Under the pieces are notes generated by a model. The model searched no databases, was not told the DNA's origin, and saw nothing but the letters and a program-made list of their open reading frames with translations. From NCBI GenBank assembly GCA_017745075.1, contig JAGIAD010000009.1:1-64000 (forward strand): DNA of 64,000 nt. Direction: 5' to 3'. Both the position numbers and the translations under genes were made by a program. Every line of letters begins with the position of its first letter. Position 1 is the stretch's first letter. Shown here piece by piece: positions 50,492 to 58,970 of this stretch. The DNA is from Sphingobacteriaceae bacterium. GTDB taxonomy: Bacteria > Bacteroidota > Bacteroidia > Sphingobacteriales > Sphingobacteriaceae.

Positions 50492-52906
50492 CTACATTTT
50501 AGCAACCGGATTTTTTACCTGCATAGTATCTTTTTTCACCCTGACGGTATCTTTTTTGGGTAAAATCGGTTTAATGCCGAAGTTAGCGGTATCTGCTGGT
50601 TTATTTAGAGGCAGCTTTTTATCCAGGTTTAAGCTGTCTTTGCCAACCGTAATTTTGGGCTTGGTAACAGGAGCGGTTGATACTGGATTAGCCGGTGTAA
50701 CAGTTGTTTTTGCGCCTGTCACCGTTTTGCCGGCAACTGTTTTAGCTTTCATTTTAGGTTTAGGCTTACCCGCTGAACCAACCGCATCTTTCTTAGATTT
50801 CGGCCGTTCGCTGGGTTTCCAAGAAAAGCCTTTTAAAGCATGGTCTTTCGCGATTTCATTTTCAGGATTTAAAGCCCCTTCTACACCTTTAATGTATACA
50901 ATATCCTCAATTGCGTTTTCCTTATTCTTAAAAATGAATTTTATCCTGCTGCTTAGTGTTTGGTTCATTTCTTTATAAACCTTTGTGCTGTCGTCTTGGG
51001 TGTAATAAATGCTTTCGGCATTGCCATCAACATAGAGGGTTTTCAATTTTCCATTAGAAAAGAAACCCGTCATCAACCGCCCTTTTATCTGGTTAAACCT
51101 TAACGAATCGGCTGGGGTATTTACTAAAAAAGCATTTCTGATGGCCTGTAAATTATTCAGCTTTTTGTTTTTGAACTGCACATAAATCGTATCGCCTACC
51201 TGCTGCGAACCTTCCGACCATATAATCGGGTTGTTGTAACAGCGCAGGGTAGAATCGGCACTGGTATAAAAAAGACTATCGGTTTTGGCCTGAATATTTG
51301 TTTTGAAAATTTTAACACCATGATACGCTCTAATAATACGCGTTTGAACGGTATCAGCCGGATTAAACTTAGTTGTATCAGCCTTTAAATTTCCCAAAAC
51401 TTTTGTTAAGCTATCTTTAACACCAGATTTTGTTATTTTCTTTTGCAGGCTGTCGACTTTGGCTTTTGAAATATCTTTTGCAATCGGAAAAGTTTTTTCA
51501 GCGACCTTTTTTTGCAAACTATCGGTCTTCGCTTTTGAAACGTTTTTTATAGCTGTACCAACCTGATCTGCTATTTTCTTCTGTAAACTATCGGCTTTGA
51601 GTAAAGGCAGTTTTTTAATGATGGAATCGGCCTTTTCTTTCGAAATATTATCTTTTGGCAAGCTATCGGGATCAATTTTGGGCAGCCCTTTGCTCAACGA
51701 ATCTATTTTCGTTTTTAAACTGTCAATGCTTTTATCTTTCGGGTTCAGCGGCTCTTCCGTTTTGGCATCACCTTTTTTCTTTTTGTCGGCCTTGCTGTTT
51801 CTGGTATTACGCTTATTTTGGTTTTCTTTTTGGGTTGATTCTGCTTCAGGTTTATATTTTGGCTCGCCTTTTCCTTTCTTTCCTCCATCTTCATCGTCTT
51901 CCCCAACCTGGTTATCAGCTTTGATCGAGATTTTAGGAATTAACTTTAAGGTTTTTTGCAGCACCATTTGTGTTTCCAATGTATCTGCACCCATCCATAA
52001 ACTATCAGGTCTTTTTTTATTCTTCACCATTATGGAATCTTCCGTGCCTATTCCTAAATAGGCATTTCGGGTTACCAAAGTCCGCTGATCCTGTTTGTAA
52101 TAATAACCCAAATCGCCGAACATTTTCAATTTATCTTTCGTGTCGGAAAAAACAATGTTTTTAACCGCCTTACCAACCCCCAGTTTGCCATAGTAATATA
52201 AGCTATCGCCTTTTAGAGAACGTGTACCTTGTGTATAAAGATTTTTCTTTCCAAAAAAAGCATCTTCTGTCAAGGTATTGTACTGGCCATTTTCGGTGTA
52301 CAGGTTATCGTCTTTACCCTTGATATTGGTTGGCCCATAAAAGTAGGTCCATTTATCCTCGGTATTGTAACTCATGGTATCCGATTTGATGACCGATTGG
52401 GGCGTAACTACTACAACATCATATCTAAAATAAGCAACATTTCTCTGGCTGAAATAATAGCCATTTTTACTGGTAAGCGTTACATCCTTATTTACAATTT
52501 TGCCGCCACTGGTATAGGTTCCTATTTTGGTCAGGGTGTTGTAGTCAAGTATATTAGTAGTTAAAACTGAAGTAGGATCAACCATTTTTACATTTCCTGT
52601 TAAATGTGCCTGTTTTTTATTTCCATCATATTCGAGCTGATCCGAATAGATATCGGTAGTAAGCTGGTTGATATGTACATTTTTAAAGGCCTCAAAATAG
52701 TTACGCTCACTATAAAATACAGCGCTATCGCAGGCAAGGGTAGCATTGTCTTGCTGAAAGACTACAAAATTAAGATAGGTTGCTTTCTTTTTTGTATCGC
52801 CGGAGATATGCCGGTACGAAACAATTTTAATTTTCGAAGCGGGTTGCTGACCGAATAAAAATACTGGGCTGATTAAGAGAAATAAAAAGACAAATAGTTT
52901 TTGCAC
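50492..52906 (-). CDS. OstA/LptA-N-like exported protein with internal repeats
   Basis: 804 residues from GTG at 52906; signal peptide 1-18 (FLFLLISPVFLFGQ). The N-terminal 350 residues show OstA_2-type strands (KIVSYRHISGDTKKKATYL, VFQQDNATLACDSAVFYSER, YDGNKKQAHLTGNVKMVDPT) as in LptA/LptD N-terminal domains that bind lipopolysaccharide. The middle (about 420-510) is a low-complexity linker with at least three copies of a 25-30-residue unit beginning DSLQKK. The C-terminal part returns to OstA-like strands and a Pro/Lys/Thr tail. Probably an LPS-transport bridge or outer-membrane biogenesis factor in the periplasm. Divergent from tilS. Start is four bases after its -7 box. Confidence 0.85.
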   Translation of the reverse strand: MQKLFVFLFLLISPVFLFGQQPASKIKIVSYRHISGDTKKKATYLNFVVFQQDNATLACDSAVFYSERNYFEAFKNVHINQLTTDIYSDQLEYDGNKKQAHLTGNVKMVDPTSVLTTNILDYNTLTKIGTYTSGGKIVNKDVTLTSKNGYYFSQRNVAYFRYDVVVVTPQSVIKSDTMSYNTEDKWTYFYGPTNIKGKDDNLYTENGQYNTLTEDAFFGKKNLYTQGTRSLKGDSLYYYGKLGVGKAVKNIVFSDTKDKLKMFGDLGYYYKQDQRTLVTRNAYLGIGTEDSIMVKNKKRPDSLWMGADTLETQMVLQKTLKLIPKISIKADNQVGEDDEDGGKKGKGEPKYKPEAESTQKENQNKRNTRNSKADKKKKGDAKTEEPLNPKDKSIDSLKTKIDSLSKGLPKIDPDSLPKDNISKEKADSIIKKLPLLKADSLQKKIADQVGTAIKNVSKAKTDSLQKKVAEKTFPIAKDISKAKVDSLQKKITKSGVKDSLTKVLGNLKADTTKFNPADTVQTRIIRAYHGVKIFKTNIQAKTDSLFYTSADSTLRCYNNPIIWSEGSQQVGDTIYVQFKNKKLNNLQAIRNAFLVNTPADSLRFNQIKGRLMTGFFSNGKLKTLYVDGNAESIYYTQDDSTKVYKEMNQTLSSRIKFIFKNKENAIEDIVYIKGVEGALNPENEIAKDHALKGFSWKPSERPKSKKDAVGSAGKPKPKMKAKTVAGKTVTGAKTTVTPANPVSTAPVTKPKITVGKDSLNLDKKLPLNKPADTANFGIKPILPKKDTVRVKKDTMQVKNPVAKM

Positions 52907-52910
52907 ACTA

Positions 52911-52918
52911 CAAAGTTA
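52911..52918 (-). promoter_or_regulatory. -7 box of the ostA-like gene
   Basis: TAacTTTG on the minus strand (plus 52911-52918), four bases before the GTG start. The matching -33 position (plus 52939-52942) lies inside the 16-bp palindrome. Confidence 0.6.
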
Positions 52919-52926
52919 GTTTTTTG

Positions 52927-52942
52927 TTCCGAACGTTCGGAA
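52927..52942. promoter_or_regulatory. Perfect 16-bp palindrome between divergent promoters, candidate operator
   Basis: TTCCGAACGTTCGGAA is its own reverse complement. It covers the -33 positions expected for both the tilS promoter (TTCG, 52936-52939, 20 bases before TAttTTTG) and the ostA-like promoter (TTCC on the minus strand). A regulator bound here would block or activate both genes. No regulator gene lies next to it. Palindromy is seen directly; operator function is inference. Confidence 0.6.
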
Positions 52943-52959
52943 TACCAGTTAAAATTAAA

Positions 52960-52967
52960 TATTTTTG
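52960..52967 (+). promoter_or_regulatory. -7 box of tilS
   Basis: TAttTTTG, four bases before the ATG at 52972; -33-like TTCG at 52936-52939. Confidence 0.55.
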
Positions 52968-52971
52968 ATGG

Positions 52972-54303
52972 ATGTTACCCTTGCAGCAATTTCGCGATTT
53001 TATTGAACAAGAACAGCTGTTTTTGCAGGGGAACCGGATTCTTTTGGCCGTAAGCGGGGGAAAAGATTCAGTATTGATGTTGCATCTGTTTAAAGCAATA
53101 GGCGTTGACGTTGGCGTTGCACATTGTAACTTTAATTTAAGGGCCGGCGAAGCACAGCGTGATGAAAGTTTTGTTGCGCTACTGGCCAAAAAATTGGATT
53201 TACCATTTTACGTAACGCATTTTGATACTAAAAAATATGCGGCCGAGAATAAAATTTCCACTCAGATGGCCGCCCGGGATCTGCGTTATAACTGGTTCGA
53301 AGAAATCAGGGTTAAAGAGCGTTACGATTATATTGCCCTGGCGCAGCACCAGAATGATGCGGTTGAAACCGTATTGATCAACCTTAGCCGTGGTACAGGA
53401 ATTAGTGGATTGCATGGCATTTTACCCAAGCGCGATCGGTTGATCAGGCCGTTGTTATTTTTAAACCGGCAGCAGATTGAGGAATTGGTAACCGCCAACA
53501 ACATTGATTTTGTGGAAGACAGTTCAAATACCAGTACCCATTATACGCGGAATAAGATCAGGTTACAGGTGGTACCGCACTTAAAGGAAATTAACCCTAA
53601 CCTCGAAAAAACCTTTGCCGAAAATATTTCACGCTTTGCCGAACTGGAGACTTTTTTAAATATACAGGTTCAGAAACTGGCCAGTGAAATTTTAGACCGG
53701 CGTGGCGATGGTATTTATATTCCTTTAGCTGAAATTGCGCAGTTAAACCCACAAAAGTTATTGCTTTACGAACTGCTTAAACCTTTTGGTTTTAACGAAA
53801 ACCTCATACAGGAAATTTTGGATAGCTTAAAAGCCCTGACGGGAACGCATTTTTTTAGTGCCACACATCAGGCGATTATTAATCGGAATGACCTGGTGAT
53901 TGTTAAAAAAAACAAACTTATTACTGCAAACCAGTTTATCCACCCAACGGGCAAAAGCGTTGTTTTTGCTAGTAATGAAATATTTTTAACGTTTACTGAA
54001 GAAATAAAATTTGAGGCAGCCCTGAATAAAGCTTTTGTAAATGCCGATAAATTGATTTTTCCCTTAACATTGAGGAATTGGCAAAATGGTGATAAATTTA
54101 TCCCCTTAGGCATGCGGAACCCGAAGAAAGTGAGCGATTATTTTATTGATGAAAAAGTTCCCTTACATTTGAAAGCAACCACGCCGATTCTGGTTAATGG
54201 AAATGGCGAAATCATCTGGATTGTGGGGATGCGGCAGGATAACCGATATAAATTAACAACTGCAACCAAAAAAGTTGCTATATTCGAACTCAAAATTAAA
54301 TAA
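52972..54303 (+). CDS. tilS: tRNA(Ile)-lysidine synthetase
   Basis: 443 residues. PP-loop ATP pyrophosphatase SGGKDS at 28-33, HCNFNLRAGEAQRDESFV and LAQHQNDAVETVLINLSRGTG in the N-domain, TRNKIRLQVVPHL and a C-terminal TilS domain (LRNWQNGDKFIPLGM, KKVSDYFIDEKVP). Converts C34 of tRNA-Ile(CAU) to lysidine, allowing AUA decoding. Ends at 54303, directly against a GTG start of the next gene. Confidence 0.96.
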   Translation: MLPLQQFRDFIEQEQLFLQGNRILLAVSGGKDSVLMLHLFKAIGVDVGVAHCNFNLRAGEAQRDESFVALLAKKLDLPFYVTHFDTKKYAAENKISTQMAARDLRYNWFEEIRVKERYDYIALAQHQNDAVETVLINLSRGTGISGLHGILPKRDRLIRPLLFLNRQQIEELVTANNIDFVEDSSNTSTHYTRNKIRLQVVPHLKEINPNLEKTFAENISRFAELETFLNIQVQKLASEILDRRGDGIYIPLAEIAQLNPQKLLLYELLKPFGFNENLIQEILDSLKALTGTHFFSATHQAIINRNDLVIVKKNKLITANQFIHPTGKSVVFASNEIFLTFTEEIKFEAALNKAFVNADKLIFPLTLRNWQNGDKFIPLGMRNPKKVSDYFIDEKVPLHLKATTPILVNGNGEIIWIVGMRQDNRYKLTTATKKVAIFELKIK

Positions 54304-54792
54304 GTGGAAAGCAAGTACGCCTATATCGAAAAACAGTACATCGGCCGCGATTATGTCCGTATTTTCATCCGGTTGATTATGGCTGCATTCTGTTTTGCGG
54401 CATATGTTTACGAACGCGACCGTGATAACACCCAGGATCTTTTCCTCGTGGTGGGTTTTGGTATAATAGGCGTTTCCATGTTGTTGCTTTTTTTGATCCA
54501 GTATAAAATTGTAGTGGATAACGGCAGCTTGATATTAGACGGACTTTGGACCACCAAGCGGGTTAAAATAGATTTAAACAGCATTGTGGATGTGCGCAAG
54601 GCAACCTATAGCCGCTATTTTTTTAATAACCCGGTTTACAACCTGCACACCAAAGGCACTATCCGTTTTTATTCATCCGGTAAGGATGCGGTTGTTTTAA
54701 CCGATCGCGATGGCTTGGAGTATTTTATCGGTACCCAAAGGCCTAACGAACTTTTTCTTGTCATAAAAGAAGAAATGCGCGGCCTTAAATAA
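54304..54792 (+). CDS. Two-helix membrane protein with PH-like domain
   Basis: 162 residues from GTG at 54304, immediately after the tilS stop. Two helices (about 20-37 and 45-66) and a C-terminal beta-rich part (YKIVVDNGSLILDG, KRVKIDLNSIVDVRKATY, TIRFYSSGKDAVVLTDRDG) with the feel of a bacterial PH (DUF304-type) domain. Coupled to tilS by zero spacing. Function unknown. Confidence 0.75.
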   Translation: MESKYAYIEKQYIGRDYVRIFIRLIMAAFCFAAYVYERDRDNTQDLFLVVGFGIIGVSMLLLFLIQYKIVVDNGSLILDGLWTTKRVKIDLNSIVDVRKATYSRYFFNNPVYNLHTKGTIRFYSSGKDAVVLTDRDGLEYFIGTQRPNELFLVIKEEMRGLK

Positions 54793-54945
54793 TTTCATTT
54801 TTTATTATCCCAGTTTTATTCGATTTCCAATCACTGTTTTGGTTTTTAATCCCTATTGATGAAACAAACCCGGGGTAAATTGAAACGAAGGTGATAACAG
54901 AATGTTATTACATTAAACCGACACGCATAATAGATTAAAATCGGC

Positions 54946-54953
54946 TACATTTG
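54946..54953 (+). promoter_or_regulatory. -7 box of bshA
   Basis: TAcaTTTG with a leader of about 20 bases before the ATG at 54976; no convincing -33. Confidence 0.5.
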
Positions 54954-54975
54954 CGGTAACAACAATACATTTATA

Positions 54976-56118
54976 ATGAAGATAGGAATTGTTTGCTACC
55001 CCACTTTTGGCGGTAGTGGAGTAGTTGCAACAGAACTTGGTAAAGCACTTGCTAACGAAGGGCATCAGGTTCATTTTATCACTTACAGTCAGCCGGCGAG
55101 GCTCGATTTCTTTTCTGAAAATCTTTTTTACCATGAAGTTTCGGTAAGAAATTACCCGCTTTTTGATTACGCCCCTTACGAATCGGCATTGGCCAGCAAA
55201 GTGGTAGATGTGGTCCGTTTTGAGCAGTTGGATGTATTGCATGTTCATTATGCCATTCCACATGCTTCTGCGGCTTTTATGGCGAAGCAGATTTTGGCCA
55301 GTTACGGTATTCATATTCCGGTGGTCACTACCCTTCACGGTACCGATATTACTTTGGTGGGCAAAGATCCGACCTACAAGCCTGTGGTAACTTTTTCGAT
55401 CAACCAAAGTGATGGTGTAACAACCGTTTCGGAAGATTTAAAAGAAGATACCTATCGTCATTTTGAAATTACAAAGGAAATTAAGGTAATCCCTAATTTT
55501 ATCGATTTTAGCCGTTTTAGTTTACAGGCGAAAGATCATTTCAAAAAAGCAATTGCGCCCAATAACGAACGTATTTTAATCCACACCAGTAACTTCAGGA
55601 AAGTAAAACGTACGGAAGATGTAATCAGGATCTTTGAAAAGGTACAAGCTGTAATCCCTTCTAAACTGTTAATGGTAGGCGATGGTCCGGAGCGTGTTTA
55701 TAACGAACAGCTTTGCCGCTCGCTTAATATCTGCGAAAATGTAAGGTTTTTAGGTAAACAGGATGCTGTAGAAGAAATATTATCTGTTTCAGATCTCTTC
55801 CTGATGCCTTCTGAATCAGAAAGTTTCGGTTTGGCTGCATTAGAAGCTATGGCTTGCAAAGTGCCGATTATTACCACCAATGCCGGTGGATTACCCGAAC
55901 TTAATGTAGATGGGTTTTGTGGTTACATGAGCAATGTTGGTGATGTTGAGGCAATGGCAGCCCATGCGATCGAAATTTTAAAGGATGATGAAACCTTGAA
56001 CCGGTTTAAAGAGAATGCCTTTACCAGGGCACAGGATTTTGACCTGAAAAAGATTTTACCGGTGTATATCAATTATTATAAAGAGGTGATCGAAAACTCT
56101 TTACAGGCTAAATATTAG
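54976..56118 (+). CDS. bshA: N-acetyl-alpha-D-glucosaminyl L-malate synthase
   Basis: 380 residues, GT4-type glycosyltransferase with two Rossmann halves. Starts MKIGIVCYPTFGGSGVVATELG, then SQPARLDFFSENLFYHEVSV, VLHVHYAIPHASAAFMAKQI, TLHGTDITLVGKDP and SESESFGLAALEAMACKVPII, all typical of BshA. Performs the first step of bacillithiol synthesis from UDP-GlcNAc and L-malate. bshB and bshC are not in the window. An independent gene with its own -7 box. Confidence 0.94.
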   Translation: MKIGIVCYPTFGGSGVVATELGKALANEGHQVHFITYSQPARLDFFSENLFYHEVSVRNYPLFDYAPYESALASKVVDVVRFEQLDVLHVHYAIPHASAAFMAKQILASYGIHIPVVTTLHGTDITLVGKDPTYKPVVTFSINQSDGVTTVSEDLKEDTYRHFEITKEIKVIPNFIDFSRFSLQAKDHFKKAIAPNNERILIHTSNFRKVKRTEDVIRIFEKVQAVIPSKLLMVGDGPERVYNEQLCRSLNICENVRFLGKQDAVEEILSVSDLFLMPSESESFGLAALEAMACKVPIITTNAGGLPELNVDGFCGYMSNVGDVEAMAAHAIEILKDDETLNRFKENAFTRAQDFDLKKILPVYINYYKEVIENSLQAKY

Positions 56119-56152
56119 TGTTTTCTTTAGGCCTGAGTTTCACTAAATAATT

Positions 56153-56220
56153 TAACCACCGATAAAATGGATGAACACAGGTGTATAAATCTGTGTTTAT
56201 CTGTGCTCTGTGGTTAATAT
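56153..56220. repeat. Copy of the AACCACCGATAAAATGGAT element
   Basis: Left AACCACCGATAAAATGGATG, right ATCTGTGCTCTGTGGTTAA; same family as 24431-24520, imperfect inverted ends. Confidence 0.7.
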
Positions 56221-56314
56221 TAAAAATAAGGACTGCAGCTCCTGTCAGTTAATCGTCTGTGCTGGCAATATTCATCAAAACAAAACTTTCTCAAAATCAA
56301 ATGATTATAAATCG

Positions 56315-56322
56315 TATCTTTG
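56315..56322 (+). promoter_or_regulatory. -7 box before the J/KTSC gene
   Basis: TAtcTTTG, with a leader of about 70 bases before the ATG at 56394. The leader has no obvious structure. Confidence 0.45.
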
Positions 56323-56393
56323 CGGCTCGAAACGGTTTTGGCAGATTGAAAATTCTAAAATAGTTTCGCCTAAATTAAAAAAAGGTTAGCCCA

Positions 56394-56840
56394 ATGAAGA
56401 AAATAGTTGATTATAGAAAGCTTTTGAATGTAGATAAAAATGCTGAATTAAAGGAGCTTAAATCGGTATACCGTACGCTGATGAAAGATTGTCATCCCGA
56501 TAAATTTCAGCAGGAAGAAGAGAAGCTGGATGCAGAAGCAAGAAGTAAGGAAATTATCGAAGCTTACCATTTCTTAGTGAGTATTGCACCTGAAACACGC
56601 GAACAACACATCGAAGCCTATACACAAACCACAACTTTCTCCAATATCCAGGATTTCGAATACAAACAATCTGTTTTAAATATCCAGTTTTTTGATGGAA
56701 GTGCTTACGAATATTTTGATGTGCCGAGAGCAATTTACATCAAGCTGGTAAATGCCGATTCGCCGGGCCGTTTCGCCCGCAGACATATTTTTAACGAATT
56801 CCCTTACCGTAATGTAGCAAGGGTAGCAGAACCTGCATAA
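56394..56840 (+). CDS. J-domain and KTSC-domain fusion protein
   Basis: 148 residues. An N-terminal J domain (about 3-65; DYRKLLNVDKNAELKELKSVYR, HPD at 34-36) followed by a KTSC domain (about 85-135; VLNIQFFDGSAYEYFDVPRAIYIKLVNADSPGRF). J domains stimulate Hsp70 ATPases; KTSC is found with nucleic-acid proteins. The fusion suggests a DnaK partner targeted to an unknown cargo. Followed by a strong terminator. Confidence 0.88.
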   Translation: MKKIVDYRKLLNVDKNAELKELKSVYRTLMKDCHPDKFQQEEEKLDAEARSKEIIEAYHFLVSIAPETREQHIEAYTQTTTFSNIQDFEYKQSVLNIQFFDGSAYEYFDVPRAIYIKLVNADSPGRFARRHIFNEFPYRNVARVAEPA

Positions 56841-56861
56841 GATAATTGATAAATATATTTT

Positions 56862-56894
56862 AAAAAGTTCCCGATTTTCATCGGGAACTTTTTT
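56862..56894 (+). terminator. Terminator after the J/KTSC gene
   Basis: AAAAAGTTCCCGA and TCGGGAACTTTTT form a perfect 13-bp stem around TTTTCA. Confidence 0.92.
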
Positions 56895-57083
56895 TTATTC
56901 CTTAATATCTAAAAAAGTTAATTTTTCGTTCTCTTCTGCCTCTTTTAACTCTGTTTTTATCTCGATATGGTTTTCTTTTCTGTTTGATGGGGGAATTGGA
57001 ACACCTCCGCCTAAGCCCATTGAGGCTAAGAAGATCAGTAATGCCAATCCCATTAGCCTGATGGCTTTCTTGAAATATTGCAT
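56895..57083 (-). CDS. Small membrane or exported peptide
   Basis: 62 residues from the ATG at 57083 (MQYFKKAIRLMGLALLIFLAS); an extension to 57137 lacks support. One hydrophobic N-terminal segment (about 9-24) then GGGVPIPPSNRK and an acidic tail. Small Bacteroidota proteins of this type exist but have no known role. Probably co-transcribed with the gene at 57178-57552, which precedes it by about 95 bases. Confidence 0.65.
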   Translation of the reverse strand: MQYFKKAIRLMGLALLIFLASMGLGGGVPIPPSNRKENHIEIKTELKEAEENEKLTFLDIKE

Positions 57084-57177
57084 TTTGTAGAAATGGTGAT
57101 TTCCTGGTCGTTCGACCAATAGAAGATCTGTAAACAATTATTGAATAATCCGGAATAGACTGGAGCTATGGTTTCAA

Positions 57178-57552
57178 TTAACTGGCAGGATCTGTTTCTA
57201 CGGGGTAGCTTAACGTTACTCGTTTAATAAATAAGCTTGCTATGGCGGGTATGGATAAGGATGCTTCGGCAAGTTTTGTTAGCTTAAGTGCCAGAAGCTT
57301 ATTGAAAGCTAACATCCGTACGAAGTATTCTTTCTTGCGGGCTGCTGTTTTTTTCCATGCTTTCTGTGCTATGGCCAGTGCAATGAAACGTTTGCGTTTT
57401 TGATAAACCCATTCTGTTTGAAAACCTGGGTTACGCTGAAAAATGATTGAATTTGAGATACTGTTAGAAAAGGTAAACAAGCTCAAAAACAGGGCAAAAA
57501 GTATGGCCCATTTTGAATGTTTCTGTCCAGAGTATGTTGATTTACAATTCAT
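57178..57552 (-). CDS. Hypothetical exported basic protein
   Basis: 124 residues with a hydrophobic segment at about 15-35 (WAILFALFLSLFTFSNSI) after a basic start, then a strongly basic, helical region (KRKRFIALAIAQKAWKKTAARKK). No motif recognised. Upstream partner of the small gene at 56895. Confidence 0.55.
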   Translation of the reverse strand: MNCKSTYSGQKHSKWAILFALFLSLFTFSNSISNSIIFQRNPGFQTEWVYQKRKRFIALAIAQKAWKKTAARKKEYFVRMLAFNKLLALKLTKLAEASLSIPAIASLFIKRVTLSYPVETDPAS

Positions 57553-57656
57553 TTCTTTTATAAAGGTAACGATAATCTGGGGAATCAGCTAATCTGTTAT
57601 AAAGGATCATGAAATAAATTACCTCCTGTATGCTTGCTTATGGTCCGGTTGCTACA

Positions 57657-57722
57657 CTACAGGTCAGGCTGAAGATTGCATGTAAGTTCCGTCATACTGA
57701 ACTTGTTTCAGTATCCATCATG
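57657..57722. repeat. CTACAGGTCAGGCTGA repeat plus GTCATACTGAACTTGTTTCAGTAT element
   Basis: The 16-mer at 57657-57672 is identical to 50460-50475. Next to it, CGTCATACTGAACTTGTTTC (57690 on) has ACTGAA/TTCAGT hairpin arms, and its end (ATCCATCATGC) carries the phyH stop codon TGA (57718-57720 on the minus strand). Confidence 0.6.
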
Positions 57723-58455
57723 CTAATTTACCGCTATAATTGAAATCAAGATGCTCCGACCAGTGCAATTCTTTCGGTAATGTCCGGTTGCTAAACTCCA
57801 GGTGGATTACCCTTCTTTTTTGATTATTAATTGTCCGGCCCGAGCTGTGCAATAACATGGGTTTCATAATCATGATGCCACCTTTCGCTACATTGCAGCT
57901 TATTTCCTTTTCAATATTCCAGTCTATGTTTTCTGGCCGGTAAATGCCTTTGCTATGCGAACCTGGGATTACCTTTAGCGCTCCGTTTTCTTCATCTGTA
58001 TCATCAAGATGAATGCGGATCGTAAAATTACTTTCGAGGATGTTGAGTGGTGGTTGAACAGCAAATTGGTTGTGTTTACGCGTATAAGGACCGAATCCGG
58101 GTATTTCAATTTTACGATCAACTGAAATGGTTAAATCCTGATGATAGGAAACAAACCAATTTGAAGTTTCGGGTTTGTCAAAGTAGATCGATTTAACGAG
58201 GAAATAATCCTTACTAAAAAGCTCTTGTATGATGGCTTTTAGTTTACTGTTGAAAATTATGCCGGTTGTATCAGGAACTTCTTTTAAAAACTGGCGTATC
58301 GCAAAAAGATCGTCTGATTTTCTAAAGGTCTCTTTAGTAGAATCTGTTTTGTGAATAGCCGCCAGGATATTTTCAATTTCCCGGTCTGTAAACACATGAT
58401 CAATCACCGAAAATCCTAACTCCTGAATTTCTCTTTCCTTAACCGCTAAATCCAT
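57718..58455 (-). CDS. Phytanoyl-CoA dioxygenase-family protein
   Basis: 245 residues. Fe(II)/2-oxoglutarate oxygenase fold: His105 and Asp107 in SYHQDL (HxD), distal His203 in MLLHSSGRT with Arg207 for 2-oxoglutarate. PGSHSKGIYRPEN follows the usual PhyH pattern. A hydroxylase of unknown substrate. The stop codon lies inside a dispersed repeat. Five bases downstream of the SRPBCC gene, so co-transcribed with it. Confidence 0.88.
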   Translation of the reverse strand: MDLAVKEREIQELGFSVIDHVFTDREIENILAAIHKTDSTKETFRKSDDLFAIRQFLKEVPDTTGIIFNSKLKAIIQELFSKDYFLVKSIYFDKPETSNWFVSYHQDLTISVDRKIEIPGFGPYTRKHNQFAVQPPLNILESNFTIRIHLDDTDEENGALKVIPGSHSKGIYRPENIDWNIEKEISCNVAKGGIMIMKPMLLHSSGRTINNQKRRVIHLEFSNRTLPKELHWSEHLDFNYSGKLA

Positions 58456-58459
58456 TACC

Positions 58460-58954
58460 TCAATTATTTAACATGGGTTTAAAACGGTTATCCTTATTCC
58501 TTAAATCCAAACCACCTTCGTAAACAGATTTTAAGTTGATCAGATAGAAACTCCATCCATTGTGGCAGCCCAAACGGATATTTCTCTTTGAATTTTCGTC
58601 TTCAGGGATGTTTTTTTGAGTAAGTTCTACCACGATATATTCAAATTCTTCGCGGAGTTTAACCTCTACCAAACAATCGCCGGCAAAAGTGAACTGAAGC
58701 TGATCTTTGCCGTTCGCGTTGGTGATGGTTCCATTCTCAATATCATCATAAAGGTACCAGGTCCATTTATACCGGTCGCCTTTAAGTACATTTTGCGATT
58801 TACTCAGCAGTACATTGTTTTCATCAAAAAATGAAGCGTCACTTAAAAACCACTTTTCAATTTCACTGGCCTGTGTCCAGGCATTATAGATTTCCTTAAG
58901 TTCTGCTTTAATGGCAATCCTGATTGTGAATGTTGTCCAATCGAAGTTTTCCAT
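58460..58954 (-). CDS. SRPBCC/START-like domain protein
   Basis: 164 residues. FTIRIAIKAELKEIYNAWTQASEIEKWFL is the typical start of Aha1/START-like SRPBCC proteins, followed by strands (YKWTWYLYDDIENGTI, QLQFTFAGDCLVEVKL) and the C-terminal helix LGCHNGWSFYLINLKSVYEGG. A lipid or small-ligand-binding fold without a clear ligand. Precedes the PhyH oxygenase gene by four bases. Confidence 0.85.
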   Translation of the reverse strand: MENFDWTTFTIRIAIKAELKEIYNAWTQASEIEKWFLSDASFFDENNVLLSKSQNVLKGDRYKWTWYLYDDIENGTITNANGKDQLQFTFAGDCLVEVKLREEFEYIVVELTQKNIPEDENSKRNIRLGCHNGWSFYLINLKSVYEGGLDLRNKDNRFKPMLNN

Positions 58955-58970
58955 AGCCTTATTTTAGCCT

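Noticed and set aside
50415..50978. Plus-strand open frame of 187 codons inside the ostA-like gene
   Set aside because: Antisense to a clear coding gene with family motifs; no homologous pattern of its own.
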